From Chitinophagaceae bacterium (GTDB lineage Bacteria; Bacteroidota; Bacteroidia; Chitinophagales; Chitinophagaceae), in the NCBI GenBank assembly GCA_021738605.1, contig JAIPBY010000051.1, forward strand, positions 1 through 13,084: a stretch of 13,084 bases of DNA. Direction: 5' to 3'. The notes beneath the pieces are model-generated. The model did not search any database. It was not told the DNA's origin and saw only the letters and a program-made list of their open reading frames with translations. Both the position numbers and the translations under genes were made by a program. Below are positions 7,428 through 13,084 of this stretch, piece by piece. The stretch's first letter is position 1, and the number at the start of each line of letters is the position of its first letter.

Positions 7428-8771
7428 TCATTGCAAGGGGATGCTGATGGTAAACTTGCTTCCCGTCCCTGGCTCACTCTGTACTGAGATGCTGCCATCA
7501 TGGGCTTCCACCATTTTCCGGGTATAATTCAACCCCAGCCCAAATCCTTTTACATTGTGCACATTGCCGGTATGTGCCCTGAAAAATTTGTCAAAAACTC
7601 GGGCAACCGTTTCTTTGCTCATGCCAATGCCATTGTCCTCGACCGTCAAGACAATTGTATTTTTTTCGTTTTTGGTAGATACTTTGATCACGGGATCAAC
7701 GTCCTCCTTTGAATATTTTAAGGCATTGTCAAAAAGGTTGCTGATCATGTTGACAAAATGTACGGGATGCCCCATTACCTCATCGTTTTCAGCCAGCAAT
7801 ACATAGCTGATATGGGCATTTTTTTCAGCCACCTGCAAGGCAAACTTTTCTTCCAGCTTGCGCAATACCTCGTGCATGTGAAGTGGTTTCTTGTCCTTTA
7901 ACACCTGAGTGATGTCGAGCTGTGCTGCCTGCAAAATCTGTTCAACCTGTATGTTCATCCTGGCATTTTCTGCCTTAATGATTTGACCGATGCCCAACAG
8001 CTGTTCGCGGTTGCCAATTATTTTCTCATTTTTCAGTGTATCCACTGCAATGGCAATGGTGGCAAGGGGTGTACGCAACTCATGGGTCATGTTGTTGATG
8101 AAATCCGTTTTCATTTCACTGAGTTTTTTCTGGGTCAGGATTGTTCTGATGGTCAGGTAAAAAGCAGTGATGATGATAAGGGTAAACAATAATGCCACAA
8201 GAATAACCCACCGCACCGATTTTAAAACAAAATCCTGCATGTCATAGGTAATTAGCATCAAGGTTTCATCCGGAAAAAGTGCAACGTCCTGATTGCCTGA
8301 AAGATCGACAAGGGGCCATGAGTGAGTAACATAGTTTATGGGATCAACTTTGCCAATTTCAAAATATTTTTCATACTCAGGACTTTCTAGATCATAGTCG
8401 GCATTGTTGCGTTTGGAAAGGACTGCAAACTGAAATTTAGCGCCTTTTAATCCATTCGCTTCAAACGCAGTCGCAATCTTTTTCTGGATTTCAGCCACTG
8501 TAAAACGCTCTGCCAAAGTTGATGGAGCCAGCATTTTCAAGAGCTCTTCGGAGGAACCTTTGGGCAATGCATCCTGGGGTATGGCCGGCAACAGCCGCAG
8601 TTTTTCTTCAACCAGGTTTTCCACCACCTCATACTCCACTTCTTGTACCTTGAAGCTTACCTGCTCCTTGCGGATGGCCACAATATTCTTCAGCCAGGAA
8701 TATTGGATGACAATAATGCCAATCAGCGATATGCTGATGAGTATGGTAATCAGTGTAAAAATGCGCTTCAT
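7428..8771 (-). CDS. Membrane sensor histidine kinase (HisKA-HATPase_c)
   Basis: This is a two-component sensor that autophosphorylates a histidine and passes the phosphate to a response regulator. The 447 residues show TM1 (about 5-27), a periplasmic sensing region of about 160 residues with no domain I recognise, and TM2 (about 188-208). A short cytoplasmic linker follows with no clear HAMP domain. The HisKA box is NNMTHELRTPLATIA with phospho-acceptor H230. The ATPase domain has the N box (NMISNLFDNALKYS, 341-354), G1 DNGIGMS (379-385), F box FDKFFRAH (393-400) and G2 GFGLGLNYTR (409-418). All catalytic motifs are intact. The layout resembles RprX-type kinases of Bacteroides. No response regulator gene is adjacent, since both neighbours are on the other strand, so its partner is encoded elsewhere. 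The stimulus is unknown. Confidence 0.93.
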   Translation of the reverse strand: MKRIFTLITILISISLIGIIVIQYSWLKNIVAIRKEQVSFKVQEVEYEVVENLVEEKLRLLPAIPQDALPKGSSEELLKMLAPSTLAERFTVAEIQKKIATAFEANGLKGAKFQFAVLSKRNNADYDLESPEYEKYFEIGKVDPINYVTHSWPLVDLSGNQDVALFPDETLMLITYDMQDFVLKSVRWVILVALLFTLIIITAFYLTIRTILTQKKLSEMKTDFINNMTHELRTPLATIAIAVDTLKNEKIIGNREQLLGIGQIIKAENARMNIQVEQILQAAQLDITQVLKDKKPLHMHEVLRKLEEKFALQVAEKNAHISYVLLAENDEVMGHPVHFVNMISNLFDNALKYSKEDVDPVIKVSTKNEKNTIVLTVEDNGIGMSKETVARVFDKFFRAHTGNVHNVKGFGLGLNYTRKMVEAHDGSISVQSEPGTGSKFTISIPLQ

Positions 8772-8778
8772 CCGTAAA

Positions 8779-8786
8779 CAAAAATA
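8779..8786 (-). promoter_or_regulatory. Candidate -7 element (TAnnTTTG) of the histidine kinase gene
   Basis: On the minus strand TATTTTTG matches the Bacteroidota -7 consensus TAnnTTTG exactly and ends 7 nt before the kinase ATG. Transcription starting a few bases downstream would give an almost leaderless mRNA. I see no convincing -33 TTTG at the right distance, and the match is A/T-rich, so support is weak. Confidence 0.3.
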
Positions 8787-8837
8787 AGTTTAGCCCTCCA
8801 TGAAGTTACATAATGCCAGTTTATTTAACTTAGGTTT

Positions 8838-9389
8838 ATGAACAGGATTGAAAGCGGTATGCTGCTGATTGCAGAGCCATTTCTGAAAGACCCCAACTTT
8901 CAGCGCACTGTTGTTTTACTTTGCGAACATGAGGCAACGGGAAGTTTCGGCATTGCCATCAACAGGGTCATTGACGAAAAGGTTGCCAGTTTTCTTGAAG
9001 GCATTGGCAACCATGAGTTGCCCCTGTTTGAAGGTGGTCCAGTAGGCCTTGACCAACTCCATTTTCTACACCGCCTGCCCTTTCAAATTCCTGGAGGAAA
9101 AAAGATTGCAGAAAATATCTACTGGGGAGGCAACCTTGAGGCTGCCAAATACCTGATCAACAGCGGCAAGGCAGGAAAAGACGGCATCCGGTTTTTCATT
9201 GGCTATGCAGGTTGGGAATCGGGTCAATTGAAACAGGAAATGAAAGAAAAAAGCTGGTTGTCTGTGGAGGCAACAGAAGACATTGTATTCCACGAAGATC
9301 CCAAAAGCATGTGGAAGGCAGCCGTAAAAGAGCTGGGAGAAGATTTTATTGAGATGATCAATTACCCACTGGATCCTTCTTTCAACTGA
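8838..9389 (+). CDS. YqgE/AlgH family protein (DUF179)
   Basis: This is a soluble cytoplasmic protein of 183 residues belonging to the YqgE/AlgH family, widely conserved but without an established biochemical function. AlgH was named from alginate regulation in Pseudomonas, and a direct regulatory role is not proven. Family signatures are GMLLIAEPFLKDPNFQRTVV (8-27) and then LLCEHEATGSFGIAINR, with the GGPV turn in PLFEGGPVGLDQLHFLH, YWGGNLEAAKYLI, and GYAGWESGQLKQEM, the most diagnostic block. There is no signal peptide or membrane segment. The start is the ATG at 8838, preceded by TAGGTTT. It is transcribed divergently from the histidine kinase across 66 bp, and its last 8 bases overlap the end of the MFS gene on the opposite strand. 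It appears to be a single-gene unit. Confidence 0.93.
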   Translation: MNRIESGMLLIAEPFLKDPNFQRTVVLLCEHEATGSFGIAINRVIDEKVASFLEGIGNHELPLFEGGPVGLDQLHFLHRLPFQIPGGKKIAENIYWGGNLEAAKYLINSGKAGKDGIRFFIGYAGWESGQLKQEMKEKSWLSVEATEDIVFHEDPKSMWKAAVKELGEDFIEMINYPLDPSFN

Positions 9390-10506
9390 TCTGATCGGTT
9401 TTCATTCTGATGGAAAGCAACCAGATCATCAGCCCAAGAAATGCAACAATTGAAAGGGCCAGGCGCAATCCTGTTTCCTGGGCGATAAACCCAATGATGG
9501 GTGGCCCAAAAAGAAATCCCAAAAAACCAATGCTGCTGACGGCTGCGATGGCAGCAGAAGGTGCCATGGACTTGCTCTTGGCTGAGAGCATGTACACAAT
9601 GGGAATTACAGAAGACACACCCAATCCAACCAGCGCAAAGCCAATGATGACGGCCACAGGTGAATTGATGGCAAGGGCCAGGCCCATGCCAATGAGAACC
9701 AGGATGCCATTCAGCTTCAATACGCTTGAATAGCCCAATGCCTGCAAAAGCCTGTCACCAAAAAATCTTCCCAAGGCCATGCAAAGCGCAAAGGCCGTAT
9801 AACCAACTGTGCTCACTTTGTTGAGTTCGTGAACAACCTGCCGGTAATAAAGCGAACTCCAATCCGCCATTGCCCCCTCAGACATGGCTACACAAAAACA
9901 GATGACACCCATCAACAGCAATCCCCGGTTGGGCAGTGCAAAGACCTTCTGGCGAAGCTCCCCGACTACATCTTGGATTAGTGAAAAAGAGAAAAACAGG
10001 GTTACCCCTGCAGCAGCAAGGGCGATCATGCCAAAATGCATTTCCATCGAATAGCCAACAGACATGGTCCATCCGGTAATGGCTGCCGCCAGGAAAGCAC
10101 CGAGGCTCCACATGGCGTGAAGTCCAGAAAGAATGGGCTTTTTCAGCAACTGCTGAACAGAGAGGCCCTGTGTATTCATGGCGATATTGGCAAAATTTCC
10201 AATGATACCGAACAGAAAAAGGACAATTGAAATGCTCAACACTGAATGGGCCTTAGAAATCAAAAAAAGCAGTACAGTGTAGAGAAGTAATGAACCCACC
10301 GATGCCCTCTTGCTCCCCAAACGATGTACGACCCACCCTGCCACTGGCAATGCCAGCAATGCTCCCAGCGGCAACATAAAAAGAACGGCACCCAATTCAG
10401 CCTCATTGAGGGCAAACACATCCTTCACATCAGGAATCCTGGAAGCCCAACTGGAAAAGATGACCCCTGCAAAGAAAAAATATAAAGAAATGGCTGTTTT
10501 TGGCAT
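9382..10506 (-). CDS. MFS transporter, YbjJ-like
   Basis: This is a polytopic inner-membrane carrier of the major facilitator superfamily, 374 residues with about 12 hydrophobic segments in two halves. Features of the YbjJ-like branch are FFAGVIFSSWASRIPDVKD (11-29), the LGAVLFMLPLGALLALPVAG helix (38-57) followed by VVHRLGSKR, MNTQGLSVQQLLKKPILSG (110-128) and then LHAMWSLGA, and EGAMADWSSLYYRQ (210-223), the strongest family mark. GRFFGDRLL (246-254) is the loop between helices 8 and 9. The substrate is unknown; related members are annotated only as putative sugar or drug carriers. The ATG at 10506 lies 22 nt downstream of the atpC terminator, so the gene probably has its own promoter, but I could not identify one with confidence. 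The 3' end overlaps the yqgE-like gene by 8 bp tail to tail. Confidence 0.9.
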   Translation of the reverse strand: MPKTAISLYFFFAGVIFSSWASRIPDVKDVFALNEAELGAVLFMLPLGALLALPVAGWVVHRLGSKRASVGSLLLYTVLLFLISKAHSVLSISIVLFLFGIIGNFANIAMNTQGLSVQQLLKKPILSGLHAMWSLGAFLAAAITGWTMSVGYSMEMHFGMIALAAAGVTLFFSFSLIQDVVGELRQKVFALPNRGLLLMGVICFCVAMSEGAMADWSSLYYRQVVHELNKVSTVGYTAFALCMALGRFFGDRLLQALGYSSVLKLNGILVLIGMGLALAINSPVAVIIGFALVGLGVSSVIPIVYMLSAKSKSMAPSAAIAAVSSIGFLGFLFGPPIIGFIAQETGLRLALSIVAFLGLMIWLLSIRMKTDQIS

Positions 10507-10527
10507 TGTTCAATAACTGGTTTAAAG

Positions 10528-10556
10528 ATAAAAAGGGACCATTGGTCCCTTTTTAT
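10528..10556 (-). terminator. Rho-independent terminator after atpC
   Basis: A perfect inverted repeat has 13-bp arms at 10528-10540 and 10544-10556 with a 3-nt loop. The core is GGGACC/GGTCCC flanked by A5 and T5 runs, so on the minus strand the GC stem is followed by a TTTTT tract. It lies 18 nt past the atpC stop and before the MFS gene, which is oriented the same way. It therefore separates the atpD-atpC unit from the transporter. The A and T flanks make it symmetrical, so it could also act on plus-strand transcripts. Confidence 0.85.
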
Positions 10557-10574
10557 ACAATCATATCTGGTATT

Positions 10575-10829
10575 TTATATTGCCGTTGCACCCTCCACAA
10601 GGACAGATACCTTGTTGTCCAATACTTCCATGAATCCACCTGAAATTTTGTAGGAATTGCTTTTGCCTGCTTTATCAAGCAAAATTTTCACAACTCCTGA
10701 ACCAAGGGCACTCACAATGGGTGCATGCTTTTCGAGGACTTCAAATGAACCGCTGACGCCCGGCAATTGAACCCCGTAAACATCCCCTGCGAACAATTTT
10801 TTTTCTGGTGTCAATATCTCTACCTGCAT
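10575..10829 (-). CDS. atpC: F1F0 ATP synthase epsilon subunit (short form)
   Basis: The epsilon subunit sits on the central rotor stalk of F1 and couples gamma to the c-ring. The 84-residue product is only the N-terminal beta-sandwich domain: MQVEILTPEKKLFAGDVYGV, then LPGVSGSFEVLEKHAPIVSAL with the family GxxGxxxxLxxHAP-type pattern, and a GGFMEV strand. The C-terminal helical hairpin that inhibits ATP hydrolysis in E. coli (about 135-140 aa in total) is absent. The open frame ends cleanly with TAA and is followed by a terminator, so this is a naturally short form, common in Bacteroidota, rather than a truncation. It starts 24 nt after the atpD stop and is co-transcribed with it. Confidence 0.95.
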   Translation of the reverse strand: MQVEILTPEKKLFAGDVYGVQLPGVSGSFEVLEKHAPIVSALGSGVVKILLDKAGKSNSYKISGGFMEVLDNKVSVLVEGATAI

Positions 10830-10853
10830 GTGCGTTTCTTATTTGTTATTCGA

Positions 10854-12353
10854 TTAACCTTTGGCGGCCTCCATCATTTTCTTGCCCTTTTCAATGGCAT
10901 CTTCAATGGTTCCAACCAGGTTGAAAGCCGCTTCAGGATACTCATCAACCTCACCATCCATGATCATGTTGAAACCGCGGATGGTATCTTCGATGCCAAC
11001 GAATACACCCTTGAGACCGGTGAACTGCTCTGCAACGTGGAAAGGCTGGCTGAGGAAACGCTGAACCCTTCTTGCACGGGATACAGTCAGTTTATCTTCA
11101 TCGCTCAATTCATCCATACCAAGAATGGCAATGATATCTTGCAATTCTTTGTAACGCTGAAGAATCAACTTAACCCTGTTGGCGCAATTGTAATGGGCTT
11201 CACCTACGATCATTGGGGTCAAAATCCTGGATGTTGAATCCAATGGATCCACCGCAGGATAGATACCCAAGTCAGCAATCTTACGGCTCAATACCGTGGT
11301 TGCATCAAGGTGAGCAAATGTAGTTGCAGGGGCCGGATCGGTAAGGTCATCCGCAGGAACGTAAACCGCCTGAACTGAAGTGATAGAACCATTCCTGGTT
11401 GAGGTGATGCGCTCTTGCATCAATCCCATCTCAGTGGCCAGTGTAGGCTGGTAACCCACCGCTGATGGCATCCTTCCCAAAAGGGCTGATACCTCTGAAC
11501 CTGCCTGCGTAAAACGGAAGATATTGTCTACGAAGAAAAGAATGTCTTTTCCTTTTCCTTCGCCATCGCCGTCACGGAAATATTCTGCAATGGTCAGACC
11601 ACTCAAGGCAACCCTTGCACGGGCTCCAGGAGGCTCATTCATCTGACCAAAAACAAATGTCGCTTTTGAATCTTTCAAACTTTCCATGTCCACCTTGTCA
11701 AGGTCCCATCCACCTTCTTCCATGCTGTGCTTGAAATCGTCACCATATTTCATGATATCGGCTTCAATCATCTCTCTCAGCAAATCATTTCCCTCACGGG
11801 TACGCTCACCCACACCTGCGAAAACAGACAAACCGCCGTGCCCTTTTGCGATGTTATTGATCAATTCCTGGATCAGTACCGTCTTTCCAACGCCAGCACC
11901 ACCAAACAAACCAATCTTTCCACCCTTCGCATAAGGCTCGATAAGGTCGATTACCTTGATACCGGTGAAAAGTATTTCAGAGGCTGTACTCAGGTCTTCA
12001 AATCTTGGAGGTTTGGCATGTATGGCCCTTCCGTTTTCTTTGGAAACTGCAGGCAATCCATCGATAGGATCTCCTGTAACATTGAATAGACGGCCATTGA
12101 TGGCTGGTCCAGTAGGCATTGAGATGGCCCTTCCTGTATCAAGAACTTCAGTACCCCTTACAAGGCCTTCTGTTCCGTCCATGGCTACACACCTTACGCT
12201 GTCTTCTCCAAGGTGCTGCTGCACCTCCATGACAAGCGTATCGCCATTTTCTCTTTTGATCTCAAGAGCGTTGTAGATCTCTGGGAGCTGACCTTCGAAC
12301 TGAACGTCAACCACCGCACCGATCACCTGTTTGATTTTACCTCTGCTGGACAT
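10854..12353 (-). CDS. atpD: F1F0 ATP synthase beta subunit (catalytic)
   Basis: The beta subunit carries the three catalytic sites of F1 and makes ATP from ADP and phosphate, driven by rotation of the membrane sector. The 499-aa protein has the N-terminal barrel (GKIKQVIGAVVDVQFEG, 5-21), Walker A GGAGVGKT (151-158), the catalytic GERTREGNDL (182-191, with E183 and R184), the Walker B strand ILFFVDNIFRF (271-281, D276) and the PSAVGYQPTLATEMG loop (296-310). All essential residues are present. It is about 40 residues longer than E. coli AtpD. Acidic insertions near 201-232 and 261-269 (DGDGEGKGK) account for part of this and are usual for the phylum. The start is the ATG at 12353. It is first gene of a two-gene unit with atpC; the other subunit genes are not in the window. 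Confidence 0.98.
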   Translation of the reverse strand: MSSRGKIKQVIGAVVDVQFEGQLPEIYNALEIKRENGDTLVMEVQQHLGEDSVRCVAMDGTEGLVRGTEVLDTGRAISMPTGPAINGRLFNVTGDPIDGLPAVSKENGRAIHAKPPRFEDLSTASEILFTGIKVIDLIEPYAKGGKIGLFGGAGVGKTVLIQELINNIAKGHGGLSVFAGVGERTREGNDLLREMIEADIMKYGDDFKHSMEEGGWDLDKVDMESLKDSKATFVFGQMNEPPGARARVALSGLTIAEYFRDGDGEGKGKDILFFVDNIFRFTQAGSEVSALLGRMPSAVGYQPTLATEMGLMQERITSTRNGSITSVQAVYVPADDLTDPAPATTFAHLDATTVLSRKIADLGIYPAVDPLDSTSRILTPMIVGEAHYNCANRVKLILQRYKELQDIIAILGMDELSDEDKLTVSRARRVQRFLSQPFHVAEQFTGLKGVFVGIEDTIRGFNMIMDGEVDEYPEAAFNLVGTIEDAIEKGKKMMEAAKG

Positions 12354-12392
12354 GATTATTGTTTAAATTGGATAAAAGTCGATTTCCGGCCG

Positions 12393-12400
12393 CAAAGGTA
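12393..12400 (-). promoter_or_regulatory. Candidate -7 promoter element (TAnnTTTG) of atpD-atpC
   Basis: On the minus strand TACCTTTG, followed by C, is an exact match to the Bacteroidota sigma-A-type -7 consensus TAnnTTTG. It would place the transcription start near 12387, leaving a leader of about 35 nt before the atpD ATG. Upstream there is only a weak -33 match (TTTC about 18 nt away). The position, between the preceding gene's likely terminator and atpD, fits a promoter well. Confidence 0.55.
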
Positions 12401-12420
12401 AGCAGGATGGGATGATTAGA

Positions 12421-12441
12421 AAAATTGCACACAACAATTTT
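12421..12441 (-). terminator. Possible weak terminator after the aquaporin gene
   Basis: Seven-base arms AAAATTG and CAATTTT are separated by a 7-nt loop and lie 20 nt past the aquaporin stop. On the minus strand the right arm runs into TTCT, giving a short T-rich tail. The stem is A/T-rich with a single G-C pair, so it would be weak, and it may be chance. Confidence 0.35.
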
Positions 12442-12461
12442 CTCACATTCGTTAAAATCAA

Positions 12462-13084
12462 TCAAAGGAAGCCATAAAGAATGGCCGCCAAGACCGCTCC
12501 AAGAATAGGACCAATCACCGGAATGACAGCATATTCCCAATCACTGCCCCCCTTGTTGGGGATGGGAAGGATGGCATGGGCAATGCGGGGGCCAAGGTCC
12601 CGGGCGGGATTGATGGCATAGCCGGTCGGACCACCCATGCTGAGTCCAATGCCCAGTACCAGTAATGAAACCGGAAGGGCGTCCAACGCTCCCAGTTTTA
12701 CTTCGCCCTTTTGGATAAAAAAGATGGAAAGCATGAAAATAAAGGTGGCAATGGTCTCGGTCAGCAAATTGCTGAAAGGTTTTCTGATGGCGGGTCCTGT
12801 GGCAAATACCGCCAAGAGTAGGGATGGGTCTTTTGTTGCAGAAAAATGGTCTTTGTAGGTCAGCCATCCCAGAACTGAACCAATAAAAGCACCCAATAGC
12901 TGGGCCAGCAAGTAAGATGGTACTTCATTCCAGCTGAATTTACCCGCCACGGCAAGGCCAATGGTTACCGCCGGATTCAAATGGGCACCACTGATGTCTG
13001 CGGAAATATATACACCTACAAATACAGCAATGGCCCAGGCAAGGGCAATCACAACAAGACCGGAATTATTTCCCTTGGTCTTGT
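12462..13084 (-). CDS. MIP-family aquaglyceroporin, GlpF type (5' end outside window)
   Basis: This is an inner-membrane channel of the aquaporin superfamily, likely passing glycerol or other small polyols as well as water. The frame is open to the right edge (207 codons visible, preceded by TKGNNSGLV), so the first helix and start are missing. Both pore motifs are present: SGAHLNPAVTIG near the visible N-terminus and GYAINPARDLGPR near the C-terminus. The aspartate after the second NPAR is characteristic of glycerol facilitators and usually absent from strict water channels. Alternating hydrophobic segments match helices 2-6, and the end LGAVLAAILYGFL is a typical sixth helix. No glycerol kinase or glycerol-3-phosphate dehydrogenase gene is seen downstream; upstream is out of view. 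Substrate is inferred from the motif only. Confidence 0.92.
   Translation of the reverse strand, partial: KTKGNNSGLVVIALAWAIAVFVGVYISADISGAHLNPAVTIGLAVAGKFSWNEVPSYLLAQLLGAFIGSVLGWLTYKDHFSATKDPSLLLAVFATGPAIRKPFSNLLTETIATFIFMLSIFFIQKGEVKLGALDALPVSLLVLGIGLSMGGPTGYAINPARDLGPRIAHAILPIPNKGGSDWEYAVIPVIGPILGAVLAAILYGFL

Noticed and set aside
10523..10530. Possible -7 element TATCTTTA for the MFS gene at the terminator edge
   Set aside because: One mismatch, and the -33 position would fall inside the terminator hairpin; not convincing enough to annotate.
10767..11237. 156-codon plus-strand open frame antisense to atpD and atpC
   Set aside because: Strong codon constraint on the highly conserved atpD leaves long antisense frames by chance; no family similarity seen.
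1..13084. Search for mobile elements, CRISPR arrays, tRNA/rRNA genes, riboswitches, toxin-antitoxin or defence modules
   Set aside because: Nearly all sequence is accounted for by conserved housekeeping genes. The longest gene-free stretch is 184 bp and no transposase, spaced repeat array or RNA gene signature was found.

Overview
The window looks like a chromosomal core-genome segment from a member of the Bacteroidota, most likely Chitinophagaceae or a near relative. Four things point there. The division and cell wall (dcw) genes run mraZ-rsmH-ftsL-ftsI-murE-mraY, with a short Bacteroidota-type FtsL and a PASTA-tailed FtsI whose N-terminus begins METKKDILWR. MraY has the extra loop typical of this phylum. 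atpD-atpC stand apart from the other ATP synthase genes. Several leaders carry close or exact matches to the Bacteroidota -7 promoter element TAnnTTTG. The family-level placement is inference; no rRNA gene is present.

Layout. Positions 1-6007 (minus strand) hold a tightly packed dcw cluster read from mraZ leftwards: mraZ (regulator), rsmH (16S rRNA methyltransferase), an FtsL-like protein, ftsI (division transpeptidase), murE (meso-DAP-adding ligase) and the first 201 codons of mraY. Neighbouring genes overlap by 4 nt or sit 6-13 nt apart, so they are probably co-transcribed and translationally coupled. The 184-bp divergent spacer 6008-6191 carries a four-copy, 10-bp-phased repeat in front of mraZ, the best candidate for a MraZ autoregulatory site, plus short repeats in front of the gene on the other side.

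Positions 6192-7427 (plus) encode a long QueA-like protein with an internal insertion and several altered conserved residues. It converges with a membrane sensor histidine kinase (7428-8771, minus); their stop codons abut as the palindrome TGATCA. A 66-bp divergent spacer follows, then a YqgE/AlgH-family protein (8838-9389, plus), which overlaps by 8 bp the end of a YbjJ-like MFS transporter (9382-10506, minus).

Positions 10507-12461 hold an atpD-atpC unit (minus) with an exact -7 promoter match upstream and a 13-bp perfect hairpin terminator downstream. The right edge (12462-13084, minus) is a 5'-truncated GlpF-type aquaglyceroporin.

The left half works as one process: MraZ sets expression, MurE and MraY make peptidoglycan precursors, FtsL and FtsI build the septum, and RsmH modifies the ribosome. 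The remaining genes are independent housekeeping units. I found no mobile element, CRISPR array, tRNA, rRNA, defence cassette or secondary-metabolite system, and no clear undescribed multi-gene system. The most interesting items are the phased repeat before mraZ, the atypical QueA paralogue, and the in-frame ftsL-ftsI junction with a TTG start.
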